A DNA stretch of 64,000 nt from assembly GCF_004136015.1 (NCBI RefSeq), contig NZ_CP024866.1:3992327-4056326 (forward strand), written 5' to 3'. The position numbers and the translations under genes were made by a program. Source of the stretch: Pseudomonas sp. ACM7. GTDB lineage: Bacteria > Pseudomonadota > Gammaproteobacteria > Pseudomonadales > Pseudomonadaceae. Shown in pieces: positions 28,346 to 35,524 of this stretch (position 1 is the stretch's first letter; the number at the start of each line of letters is the position of its first letter). Under the pieces are notes generated by a model. That model ran no database searches. It was not told the origin of the DNA and saw only the letters and a program-made list of their open reading frames with translations.

Positions 28346-29062
28346 GTGAACCGTGCAATTGCTCAAGAGGGTGCAGCGGACGTCGCCACTGCGGTCGCTG
28401 AAAGTGTTCAGTACCAGGGTCGCAAGGCCAGCCGACAGGGCAGTGAGCAGCGTCGACAGGACATTCTCGATGCGGCGATGCGCATTGTCGTGCGCGATGG
28501 CGTGCGGGCCGTGCGTCACCGTGCGGTGGCCGCCGAGGCTGGTGTGCCGCTGTCGGCCACCACTTACTATTTCAAGGACATCGATGACCTGCTCACCGAT
28601 ACCTTTGCCCAATACGTGGAACGCAGCGCGGCGTTCATGGCCAAGTTGTGGGCCAGCAACGAAGGCCTGCTGCGCGAGATGGTTGCTTATGGCGATGGCA
28701 GCCCCGAGTCCCGTTCACAGCTGGCTGACGATATCGCACGGCTGACCGCCGATTACGTGCAGCGCCAATTGCACAACCGTCGGGAACACTTGATGGCCGA
28801 GCAGGCGTTCCGCCAGGAGGCCCTGTTGAACCCGCGTTTGGCGGAGTTGGTGCGCTCGCATCAGCAAATTCTTCTGCAAGGCACCTGCCATTTTTTCGAG
28901 GTGTTGGGTTCCCGCGAGCCACAACAGGATGCCAAAGTGTTGACGGCGATTATCGGACGGATGGAATATCAGGGCCTGCTCAACGACGCCGAGCCTGTCG
29001 CCGAAGCCGAAATGCTCGGCATCCTCACGCGGTATATGCACCTGGTATTGGCGTCGGTGTAA
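28346..29062 (+). CDS. TetR-family regulator
   Basis: A 238-residue protein starting at GTG 28346. An unstructured head (residues 1-32) precedes the TetR helix-turn-helix (QDILDAAMRIVVRDGVRAVRHRAVAAEAGVPLS, then TTYYFKDIDDLL). The C-terminal ligand domain is all-helical and not diagnostic. It heads a series of co-directional genes (29199-32457), but a REP pair and 136 bases intervene. The ligand and targets are unknown. Confidence 0.85.
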   Translation: MNRAIAQEGAADVATAVAESVQYQGRKASRQGSEQRRQDILDAAMRIVVRDGVRAVRHRAVAAEAGVPLSATTYYFKDIDDLLTDTFAQYVERSAAFMAKLWASNEGLLREMVAYGDGSPESRSQLADDIARLTADYVQRQLHNRREHLMAEQAFRQEALLNPRLAELVRSHQQILLQGTCHFFEVLGSREPQQDAKVLTAIIGRMEYQGLLNDAEPVAEAEMLGILTRYMHLVLASV

Positions 29063-29072
29063 CCCTGTCCCC

Positions 29073-29168
29073 AGTAGGAGCTGCCGAAGGCTGCGATCTT
29101 TTGATCTTGATCTCTTGATACCGCAGCGAAGCAGGATCAAAAGATCGCAGCCTTCGGCAGCTCCTACA
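29073..29168. repeat. REP inverted pair (GTAGGAGCTG family)
   Basis: Facing REP copies with perfect outer arms (GTAGGAGCTGCCGAAGGCTG) lie between the TetR gene and the lipoprotein gene. Confidence 0.88.
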
Positions 29169-29198
29169 GGTCCGCGTGTGTTCATAGGGAGTTGTTGA

Positions 29199-29753
29199 AT
29201 GAAAGCCTGGCGTGTCGTTGTGATCGCCTTGTCGTTCCTGCTGCTCAGCGGCTGTCTGGTGACCTTCAAGGAGCCGCTGCCCTCGAGCGAGCCCGCGCCT
29301 AAAGGGTTGCTCGGCAAATGGACCAGCACCAACGCCTGGGGCGAGCCGCTGAATCTGGAGCTGACGCGCCTGGGCGACAATCACTATCAGGCCGTCAGCT
29401 ACTTCAAGGCTAAGCCCAAGGAGCGTGAAGCCTATCCCTTCACGGTGACCCGCCATGGCAGTCGCTGGTACCTGTCGGCCAGGGTGCCGGCGCAATTCGG
29501 TGGGCATTTCACTCTCTTGGGTTTTGAACTCACCGATAAGCATGAGCTGGTGGTCTACAACCTCGACCTCGAGCAGATCAACCAGGCCCTGAGGCAAAAA
29601 GTCCTCAGCGGCGAAGGCTTCCAGACCGACGACGGCGACGGCGTGTTGATCAACAACAATCTGGACCAGGTCTTCGCCTACCTAGACGACCCGGCCAATT
29701 CCGATGTGTTCGTCGAGGCTGTGCGCTATCAGCGCCTGGCCAAAGCCAAATAA
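29199..29753 (+). CDS. Hypothetical lipoprotein
   Basis: A 184-residue secreted protein with a lipobox LSGC; the lipidated cysteine is residue 19. The mature part is beta-rich (GLLGKWTSTNAWGEPLNLEL; YPFTVTRHGSRWYLSARV) and looks like a small lipocalin-like fold, but I recognise no named family. An aspartate after the cysteine is absent (C-L-V), so outer-membrane location is expected. It is separated from the QEGLA-motif gene by 37 bases and is probably cotranscribed with it. Confidence 0.75.
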   Translation: MKAWRVVVIALSFLLLSGCLVTFKEPLPSSEPAPKGLLGKWTSTNAWGEPLNLELTRLGDNHYQAVSYFKAKPKEREAYPFTVTRHGSRWYLSARVPAQFGGHFTLLGFELTDKHELVVYNLDLEQINQALRQKVLSGEGFQTDDGDGVLINNNLDQVFAYLDDPANSDVFVEAVRYQRLAKAK

Positions 29754-29790
29754 ACCCAGCACGTAAACGGTTTTTCTACAGGAGTTTCGG

Positions 29791-31068
29791 GTGGACGATT
29801 ACCAGCAGTCGATACGCATTTTGTCCGATCGCATTGTGCTGGCGCAGACGCCGATTCGCGTCCTCGATGCAGTCAAGTGGGACGACAACATTCGCAAGGG
29901 TTTCCTCAAGGCCAAGGGCAAGGAAATGCCGGCGGTGGACCGCGATTACTACCTGAACCGGCCGCTGGCGTTCGACTCCAGCAAGGTAAAGCTGGAATTC
30001 CAGAACATAGAACGCGACATCACCCGTCAGCTCGGACAGTTCAACCCGGTTGGCCAGATCATGCGCCGCATGTGCAAGGAATACCGGATGGTGGTGCGCA
30101 TGCTCGAAGCGCGCGGCACCGAGGACTTCGGGCTGATTTCACAGGAGCTTTACGGTGCCGCTTCCGACGCGTTCCACGCCGGCGACCCGACCCTTTCCGA
30201 CCTGGGCCTGATGCTCTCGGATTACCTGAACAATATCGATGGCCGTGGCGACCTGAAGGACGAACCGAAAATCCTCACCGCCAAGGAAGCCGTCCACCTG
30301 CTGCAAACCCGCTTGAACAAGGTATTCGGCGAAGCCGAGGAAACCATTCGCGTATTCGAGTCCGACGGGATCGTCGCCGATGCGGCGGCTGGCGCCGACT
30401 ACATCAAGATCCGCGCCGACGCGATGTTCAACGACCGTGACGTGCGCGCCCTGGAAGTCCACGAAGGGCTGGTGCATGTGGGGACCACGCTCAATGGCCT
30501 GAACCAGCCGATCTGCACCTTCCTCTCCAAAGGTCCGCCGTCGTCGACAGTGACTCAGGAAGGCCTGGCGATCCTGATGGAAATCATCACTTTCGCCTCA
30601 TACCCGAGTCGCCTGCGCAAACTGACCAACCGCACCCGCGCCATTCACATGGTGGAAGAGGGCGCGGACTTCCTGCAGATCTTTGAGTTCTTCCGCGAGC
30701 AAGGTTTTGAAATGGCGGAAAGCTACGGCAACGCCAGTCGGGTTTTCCGTGGCTCGGTGCCGACGGGTCTGCCATTTACCAAAGACTTGTCCTACCTCAA
30801 GGGCTTTATCATGGTTTACAACTACATTCAGTTGGCCGTGCGTAAAGGCAAGCTTGAGCAGATACCGCTGCTGTTTTGCGGCAAGACCACGCTGGAAGAC
30901 ATGCGGACCTTGCGCCAGTTGGTGGATGAAGGGCTGGTGGTGCCACCGAAGTATCTGCCGGATCAGTTCCGTGACCTGAACGCGCTGTCGGCGTGGATGT
31001 GCTTCTCCAACTTCCTCAACCACTTGAGCCTGGACCGGATCGAAGCGGATTACTCCAATATCCTCTAA
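29791..31068 (+). CDS. QEGLA-motif protein (DUF1704, MATCAP-like putative metallopeptidase)
   Basis: A 425-residue protein of the family named for its TQEGLAILMEI segment (T255-Q256-E257-G258). It also carries H224-E225-G-L-V-H229, an HExxxH motif. The same pair of motifs, HExxxH plus a downstream TxEG glutamate, forms the zinc site of the eukaryotic tubulin tyrosine carboxypeptidase MATCAP (KIAA0895L), a member of the DUF1704 family. Bacterial members are annotated as flavohemoglobin-expression modulators on thin evidence. It starts at GTG 29791 after CAGGAG. No signal peptide is seen. Peptidase activity is inferred from motifs. Confidence 0.8.
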   Translation: MDDYQQSIRILSDRIVLAQTPIRVLDAVKWDDNIRKGFLKAKGKEMPAVDRDYYLNRPLAFDSSKVKLEFQNIERDITRQLGQFNPVGQIMRRMCKEYRMVVRMLEARGTEDFGLISQELYGAASDAFHAGDPTLSDLGLMLSDYLNNIDGRGDLKDEPKILTAKEAVHLLQTRLNKVFGEAEETIRVFESDGIVADAAAGADYIKIRADAMFNDRDVRALEVHEGLVHVGTTLNGLNQPICTFLSKGPPSSTVTQEGLAILMEIITFASYPSRLRKLTNRTRAIHMVEEGADFLQIFEFFREQGFEMAESYGNASRVFRGSVPTGLPFTKDLSYLKGFIMVYNYIQLAVRKGKLEQIPLLFCGKTTLEDMRTLRQLVDEGLVVPPKYLPDQFRDLNALSAWMCFSNFLNHLSLDRIEADYSNIL

Positions 31069-31081
31069 CGTGTACGCCGTC

Positions 31082-31180
31082 CAAATGTGGGAGCGGGCTT
31101 GCTCGCGAATACGGTGTGTCAGTCGACATTAATGTTGAATGTTCAACCGCATTCGCGAGCAAGCCCGCTCCCACATTTGG
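31082..31180. repeat. REP inverted pair (GTGGGAGCG family)
   Basis: Facing REP copies (AAATGTGGGAGCGGGCTTGC and its mirror) lie between the QEGLA gene and the hydrolase gene. Confidence 0.88.
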
Positions 31181-31216
31181 TCCGTATTCCAACCAAACTT
31201 CACGAGGTTTCATCGG

Positions 31217-32131
31217 ATGAGAATCCTCGGCTTCTTCTGCCTTCTCCTGACCTTGAGCGGCTGCAGCTCGCTGCTGTTCTACCCCGAGCCGGGCCAGCTG
31301 TTTACCCCGGAAAAAGCAAAACTCGAATACCGCGACATCACCCTAACCACCGCCGACGGCCTCAAGCTGCACGGCTGGTGGTTGCCGGCCAAAAGAGGTG
31401 TCGAGGTCAAAGGCACGGTGCTGCATCTGCACGGTAACGGCGGCAATCTGCCCATGCATCTTGGGGGGAGCTGGTGGTTGCCCAAAGAAGGGTATCAAGT
31501 GCTGCTGCTGGACTATCGCGGTTATGGATTGTCCGAGGGTGAAGCGACGCTGCCGGAGATCTATCAGGACATCGACGCCGCGTTCAAATGGCTCGATCAG
31601 GCGCCGGAGGTCAAGGGCAAGCCGCTGATCCTGCTCGGCCAAAGCCTCGGTGGTTCGATGGCCGTGCACTATCTGGTTCAGCACCCTGAACGCCAAAAAC
31701 AACTCAAGGCCTTCGTCCTCGACGGCGTGCCCGCCAGCTACCGCAGTATCGGTCAATTTGCCCTGAGTCAATCCTGGCTGACCTGGCTGTTTCAGGTGCC
31801 ACTGTCCTGGCTGGTGCCGGACGGCGACAGCGCGATCCATTCCATGGAGCAGCTGGGCGGCGTACCGAAACTGATCTACCACAGCATCGACGATCCGATC
31901 GTGCCCCTTTCCAACGGCATCCGTCTGTATCAAGCTGCGCCGCCGCCGCGGGTGCTGCAACTGACCCGTGGCGGTCATGTGCAGACGTTCGCCGACCCGG
32001 TCTGGCGCAAAGTCATGCTGCGTTTTCTCGATGACCCGCAGCATTTCAACGGTCTGCGCCGCCTGGGTGAAATCCCGAATTACCCGGCGCCGAAAAATTC
32101 TGAAGATGAACCACCAGAGAGTCCGCAATGA
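31217..32131 (+). CDS. Alpha/beta-hydrolase lipoprotein
   Basis: A 304-residue protein starting at ATG 31217 with a lipobox (LTLSGCSS; cysteine at about residue 15). The alpha/beta-hydrolase core shows HLHGNGGN (oxyanion region), the nucleophile elbow GQSLGGS, a late acid (SIDDPIVPL) and a histidine (RGGHVQTF). It belongs to the BEM46/YfhR-like group. An envelope esterase or peptidase role is likely, substrate unknown. Its stop overlaps the ATG of the next gene by four bases. Confidence 0.82.
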   Translation: MRILGFFCLLLTLSGCSSLLFYPEPGQLFTPEKAKLEYRDITLTTADGLKLHGWWLPAKRGVEVKGTVLHLHGNGGNLPMHLGGSWWLPKEGYQVLLLDYRGYGLSEGEATLPEIYQDIDAAFKWLDQAPEVKGKPLILLGQSLGGSMAVHYLVQHPERQKQLKAFVLDGVPASYRSIGQFALSQSWLTWLFQVPLSWLVPDGDSAIHSMEQLGGVPKLIYHSIDDPIVPLSNGIRLYQAAPPPRVLQLTRGGHVQTFADPVWRKVMLRFLDDPQHFNGLRRLGEIPNYPAPKNSEDEPPESPQ

Positions 32132-32457
32132 GTGAAGAACGTAACGCCATCCCGCTGATCATCACCGGTATCTGCAGCATCCTCGGCACCGTCGGGGCCC
32201 TGTGGTTCTACGGCTACCTGCACTTCGCCAAACCCGAAGATGCGCTGCTGCTCAGCGACTTCACGATGCTCAAGACTGTGCCGGGCGAAGACTACAAAGT
32301 CTCCCTGGAACCGGCCCCGCAAGTCGCGCAGTGCATCGATGGCGTGCTGGTGATGTTCGACACCGAACAGAAAGGCCTGAGCGGCGTGTTGGTCAACAAC
32401 AAGAAAAAAGCCGTGCGCTGCATGGGCGAGGAAACCCCGCAGAAGCTGCAACCGTAG
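32128..32457 (+). CDS. Small single-span membrane protein
   Basis: A 109-residue protein with one hydrophobic segment (residues 9-29, LIITGICSILGTVGALWFYGY) and a soluble C-terminal part holding two cysteines (QCIDG; VRCMG) about 28 residues apart that could form a disulfide. It is translationally coupled to the hydrolase gene (ATGA overlap). No family is recognised. Confidence 0.75.
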   Translation: MSEERNAIPLIITGICSILGTVGALWFYGYLHFAKPEDALLLSDFTMLKTVPGEDYKVSLEPAPQVAQCIDGVLVMFDTEQKGLSGVLVNNKKKAVRCMGEETPQKLQP

Positions 32458-32466
32458 CGCGCCCGA

Positions 32467-32562
32467 AAAGATCGCAGCCTCGTTTCACTCGACAGCTCCT
32501 ACAGAAGCACGCGGTCTATGTAGGAGCTGTCGAGTGAAACGAGGCTGCGATCTTTTGATCTT
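32467..32562. repeat. REP inverted pair (variant GTAGGAGCTGTCGAGTG type)
   Basis: Facing copies whose central part reads CTCGACAGCTCC instead of the more common CTTCGGCAGCTCC. The same variant recurs at 34993-35034. Confidence 0.85.
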
Positions 32563-32568
32563 AAAAAC

Positions 32569-32603
32569 AAAAGCCCCGCCTGATCAGATCAGGCGGGGCT
32601 TTT
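32569..32603. terminator. Bidirectional terminator between convergent operons
   Basis: GCCCCGCCTGA / TCAGGCGGGGC stem with AAAA before and TTTT after. It serves the plus-strand small-protein gene and the minus-strand lptF. Confidence 0.88.
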
Positions 32604-32622
32604 GCGTTACAGCAGGTTCAAC

Positions 32623-33411
32623 TCAGTTCGAGCTGACCGCAGAACGCGGGATCACCGGCTGGTTGTCGTTGGAAATGGTCACTTCCACCCGACGGTTCAT
32701 TGCACGACCCGAGACGCTGCTGTTCTCGGCCACCGGGTATTCTTTGCCATAACCCTGCGACACGATACGCGTTGGATCAACGCCCATTTTCACCAGCGCC
32801 GTTCGCACGGAACCGGCACGACGCTCGGACAGCGACTGGTTGTGGTTCGCGGTGCCCGTGCTGTCGGTGTAGCCCTCGACGATCACTTTGCGATCAGGGT
32901 TTTCCGAGAGGAATTGCGCCAGTTTGTTGATATTCACCAGACCGCTGGACTTCAGATCAGCCCTGTCAGTGGCAAACAACACATCACCGAATGTCACCAA
33001 GGTGCCGCGATCAGTCTGCTTGGCGTTCAGGCTGTCCTGCAATTGCTTGATCTGCGCGTCGCGGGCATCCAGACGAGCTTGGGCGCGCTGCGCGGAAGCA
33101 TTTTTCAGATTGGCTTCGGCGTTGCGCAGGGCGATGGTCTGCTTCGCCACTTCGACACGTTGATTGGTCAGGTAAGCCAGTTGATCGACCTTGGCCTGGT
33201 CCTCTTTGTCCTGGTAAGCCTTGTCAGCCTTGTCCAGGTAATCGCTGGCTTCTTTGGTTTCCAGCGCCGCGACTTTGCTGGCTTGCGGGTTGGTTTGCAG
33301 GCCGGTGTAGTTGGTGCGGGCCTGTTCCAGGTTCGCGTTTGGCGGCGTGGAGCAGGCGGCCAGTGCAACGCTTGCGGCCAGCAGGGCAGGGATCATCAAT
33401 TGTTTACGCAT
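32623..33411 (-). CDS. lptF: OmpA-family lipoprotein (LptF)
   Basis: A 262-residue outer-membrane lipoprotein: lipobox LAAC (cysteine at residue 20), a helical lysine/alanine/glutamine-rich middle (about 25-130), and a C-terminal OmpA peptidoglycan-binding domain (LFATDRADLKSSG; VIVEGYTDSTGT; SERRAGSVRTALV; NRRVEVTI). P. aeruginosa LptF has this layout and position and belongs to the AlgU-dependent lipotoxin set. It should tether the outer membrane to peptidoglycan. It is cotranscribed with the DUF4398 gene 48 bases upstream. Confidence 0.88.
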   Translation of the reverse strand: MRKQLMIPALLAASVALAACSTPPNANLEQARTNYTGLQTNPQASKVAALETKEASDYLDKADKAYQDKEDQAKVDQLAYLTNQRVEVAKQTIALRNAEANLKNASAQRAQARLDARDAQIKQLQDSLNAKQTDRGTLVTFGDVLFATDRADLKSSGLVNINKLAQFLSENPDRKVIVEGYTDSTGTANHNQSLSERRAGSVRTALVKMGVDPTRIVSQGYGKEYPVAENSSVSGRAMNRRVEVTISNDNQPVIPRSAVSSN

Positions 33412-33459
33412 GGTGGTTTCGTCCTTTTAGTCGAGTAAGAAGTGCGTCGTGCCGGCCGC

Positions 33460-33873
33460 TTATTGAACGGTGCGCTGGCTTTCCTGACGCAGTTCTTGAA
33501 CACCTTTCTGAGAGTCCTTCACAGCCTGTTCAGCTTTCAACGCCTGGGCTTTGCGTTCAGCCACGCGAGCGTCCCACTCGGCCTGTTCGGCCAGGACTTT
33601 GGCTTCGTCATATTTTTTGTCGTGCATGGCGATTTCGGCTTGTTTGAGCTTGTCCTGCGCGGACTTCATTTCCACTGCCGCGAATTCGGTACCGCCGGCA
33701 CTGACGGCGCTGTTGACCGCCGATTCCGTCACGGCGAATTGCTCGCTTGGCGGGTTACCGGCACAACCGGCCAGGACGAAGCTGCTGCCGATGGCCAGTG
33801 CAGCCAGTTTCAGGCTACGCAGAGGGGGGAACGAGGATTTGGCAGTTCGGGTCTTCATGGTCTTCAACTCCAT
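33460..33873 (-). CDS. DUF4398 lipoprotein-like protein
   Basis: A 137-residue secreted protein. The signal peptide ends in the lipobox-like LAGC (AIGSSFVLAGCAG); the mature part is a charged alpha-helical coiled coil (KLKQAEIAMHDKKYDEAKVLAEQAE), as in DUF4398 proteins. Two starts are possible: ATG 33873 (after CAGGAG) or ATG 33858 (after GGAG); the first is preferred. It precedes lptF in one operon, as in P. aeruginosa, behind an AlgU-type promoter. Confidence 0.82.
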   Translation of the reverse strand: MELKTMKTRTAKSSFPPLRSLKLAALAIGSSFVLAGCAGNPPSEQFAVTESAVNSAVSAGGTEFAAVEMKSAQDKLKQAEIAMHDKKYDEAKVLAEQAEWDARVAERKAQALKAEQAVKDSQKGVQELRQESQRTVQ

Positions 33874-33977
33874 TGGAAAAACTCCTGAAAAACTTAAAAA
33901 TCCATCCTGGGCAAGGAGCCGCAACCTTCAATTTCCGGGGGTGTTTTGAAACGGCCGTCCCAGGCGTGGTTAATGGG

Positions 33978-34005
33978 TGTGACCCGAGGCGTTTTTCAAA
34001 AGTTC
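33978..34005 (-). promoter_or_regulatory. AlgU (sigma-22)-type promoter of the DUF4398-lptF operon
   Basis: Read on the minus strand, GAACTT (34000-34005) is followed by exactly 17 bases and TCACA (33978-33982). The -35 is a perfect match to the AlgU/RpoE consensus (GAACTT-N16/17-TCTGA); the -10 matches three of five. It lies 105 bases upstream of the preferred start. lptF of P. aeruginosa is reported as AlgU-dependent. Confidence 0.6.
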
Positions 34006-34084
34006 AGAGAATATGGCTCATTGCCCAAAAAACTTTGACCGGGCGGACAAGGCTCTAAACCGGGTATTTTTACCGCAAGCAGCA

Positions 34085-34124
34085 GTACTCCCGGCCCTGT
34101 AGTGGGCTGGGAGTACGCATTTTT
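34085..34124 (+). terminator. Orphan strong hairpin with T-run on the plus strand
   Basis: A 13-bp stem (GTACTCCCGGCCC with GGGCTGGGAGTAC, one G-T pair) and a six-base loop are followed by GCATTTTT. It has the orientation of a plus-strand terminator, but no plus-strand gene lies upstream within 1.6 kb. Confidence 0.6.
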
Positions 34125-34146
34125 GGAGGGGGAAGAAGTGCGGTAA

Positions 34147-34491
34147 TCAGTGTTTCTGTTTGTCGTCGATGGCCGACAAATCGTGCAAATGACGACGGGA
34201 CAATGCGAGAAAACGCGGAGTCGGACCGACGTCTTCGTACAGCGGATCACCTTCTTCGTCGGTGGCCACGACGGTCGAGCCCTTCACATACGGAAAGCTC
34301 TTTTCGAGCTCTTCCAGGGCGGCGCCGATCAGCTCGCCGAGCAGTTCTTCGGGCTGCCGTTTGGGGTACATATCGATAATGGCCGCCAGCCGTGCGGCGG
34401 CCTCCACATCCAGATGAATCGAGTATCCGGTGTCGGTCAGGCGACCCTTGGCGTTTTCTTCCCAGTGATGGGCAAGCTCGCGGATTTTCAT
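34147..34491 (-). CDS. Conserved hypothetical protein
   Basis: A 114-residue acidic cytoplasmic protein starting at ATG 34489-34491 after GAGGTC. The N-terminal half (MKIRELAHHWEENAKGRL; HLDVEAAARLAAIIDMYP) is helical. The centre GELIGAALEELEKSFPYV resembles a short dimerisation helix. The same gene is found next to ppc in other pseudomonads as far as I recall. The frame is open upstream, but the upstream part is intergenic in character. Function unknown. Confidence 0.75.
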   Translation of the reverse strand: MKIRELAHHWEENAKGRLTDTGYSIHLDVEAAARLAAIIDMYPKRQPEELLGELIGAALEELEKSFPYVKGSTVVATDEEGDPLYEDVGPTPRFLALSRRHLHDLSAIDDKQKH

Positions 34492-34631
34492 AGTGACCTC
34501 AATGCGCACCTGCTCGTGGCAGGCAGTGTCAGTGTCCGGCAAAGGCCGGCGGCAGCCGTTGTACGGCTTACTCTTCAGACTAGCTTTAACGCCCAAGGTT
34601 TAAAGTCCCTTCGTCGTCTAATGGTGAACGT

Positions 34632-35385
34632 TGGGGGGGATTGGGTGTATATCCGTTTTTGCGGTAGCGGCGGCTATCGGTTTCGCTTTTACAGCGAGTC
34701 ACTTGGAAATACGGAATGCCGCCCAACCCCAAGTAACCAAGGGCTCTTGCCCCTTTCGTTCGGTGCCTCGCCTAGGCTCGCCATGCCCTCGCTCCGGTCC
34801 TGCTCCGTGGGCCCGCCGCCATCGGCCATCCATGGCCGGGGGCGGCTAACCCGGCATCCATGCCGGGTTGCCCACTGCGCAGAACCTCCACTCGGCCTCT
34901 CGAGGGGGCGGTGCATCAAGATCAAAAGCTGCAGGCGAGCTAACGCTCGACCTGTTGAGTGGTGAGGAGCGTGCGTACACCCCCTCCCCCCGGTAGGAGC
35001 TGTCGAGTGAAACGAGGCTGCGATCTTTTGATCTTGCTGTGGCTGTGGCTGTGGCTGTGGCTGTGGCTGTGGCTGTGGCTGTGGCTGTGGCTTTTGATTT
35101 TGATCTACTGCCCCTTTCCCAGAGGCCGAACGCAGGCGTTGCGCAGGGGGCACCGCGGCAAGGATGCCGCGGTAGCCGCCCCCGGCCATGGATGGCCGAT
35201 GGCGGCGGGCCCCCGGAGCAATGCCGGAGTGAGGGCATGCCGAGCCCAGGCGAGGCACCGAATGGAGGGGCAAAGCCTTTTGCTTACTTTTCGGCGTTTG
35301 GAAAAGTGAGTCGCTGTAAAAGCGAAACCGTAATCAGCCATCACCGCAGAAACGGATATGTACCCACCAACCCCAATCCCCAATC
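34632..35385. repeat. 750-bp imperfect inverted repeat, two arms of about 290-330 bp
   Basis: The left arm (34632-34935) and the inverted right arm (about 35097-35385) align over their whole length. Shared blocks include TATCCGTTT..GCGGT, GGTTTCGCTTTTACAGCGA, TTCGGTGCCTCGCC, GGCCCGCCGCCATCGGCCAT and CTGCGCA..CCT. The spacer holds a half REP and a hexanucleotide microsatellite. The unit resembles long intergenic repeats dispersed in P. fluorescens genomes, but no name can be given without a search. Confidence 0.8.
35036..35092. repeat. (GCTGTG)9.5 hexanucleotide microsatellite
   Basis: Nine perfect copies of GCTGTG plus a half copy, with no interruption, inserted exactly after GATCTTTTGATCTT of a half REP. 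Perfect identity suggests a length-variable locus. Confidence 0.95.
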
Positions 35386-35401
35386 CCCAATCCCCAATCC
35401 C
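35371..35401. repeat. (CCCCAAT)4 heptanucleotide tandem repeat
   Basis: Four perfect copies of CCCCAAT plus CCC at the outer edge of the right inverted-repeat arm, 124 bases upstream of the ppc start. Confidence 0.92.
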
Positions 35402-35524
35402 AAAACTTTCTCAGGCGAACAGCATTCCCATCGTCGTCTGCTTGTAAGAACCGCTTTACAGCGGCACTCTCTAACTCAAGAGCATGGACACCAAGTCACC
35501 CGGATTTTCGCTGGAGAACTGCTG

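Larger units (their letters stand above)
34492..35524. other. Gene-free region upstream of ppc
   Basis: About 1 kb without a supported gene. It contains a long imperfect inverted repeat (34632-35385), half a REP (34993-35034), a GCTGTG microsatellite and a CCCCAAT tandem. The last 120 bases before ppc are ordinary non-repetitive sequence and presumably hold its promoter. Long open frames here are by-products of the repeat arms. Confidence 0.7.

Noticed and set aside
34689..35273. Several 110-190 codon frames inside the inverted-repeat arms
   Set aside because: They appear in both arms and both strands because the repeat is GC-rich; no start site or family supports them.
35371..35401. CCCCAAT tandem as a CRISPR-like array
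   Set aside because: Seven-base units without spacers; no cas gene anywhere in the window.
35039..35524. 162-codon N-terminal extension of ppc beginning in the GCTGTG tract
   Set aside because: It translates the microsatellite (AVAVAV...) and an inverted-repeat arm; the ppc family starts at [11 protein letters not shown] with a proper ribosome site at 35525.
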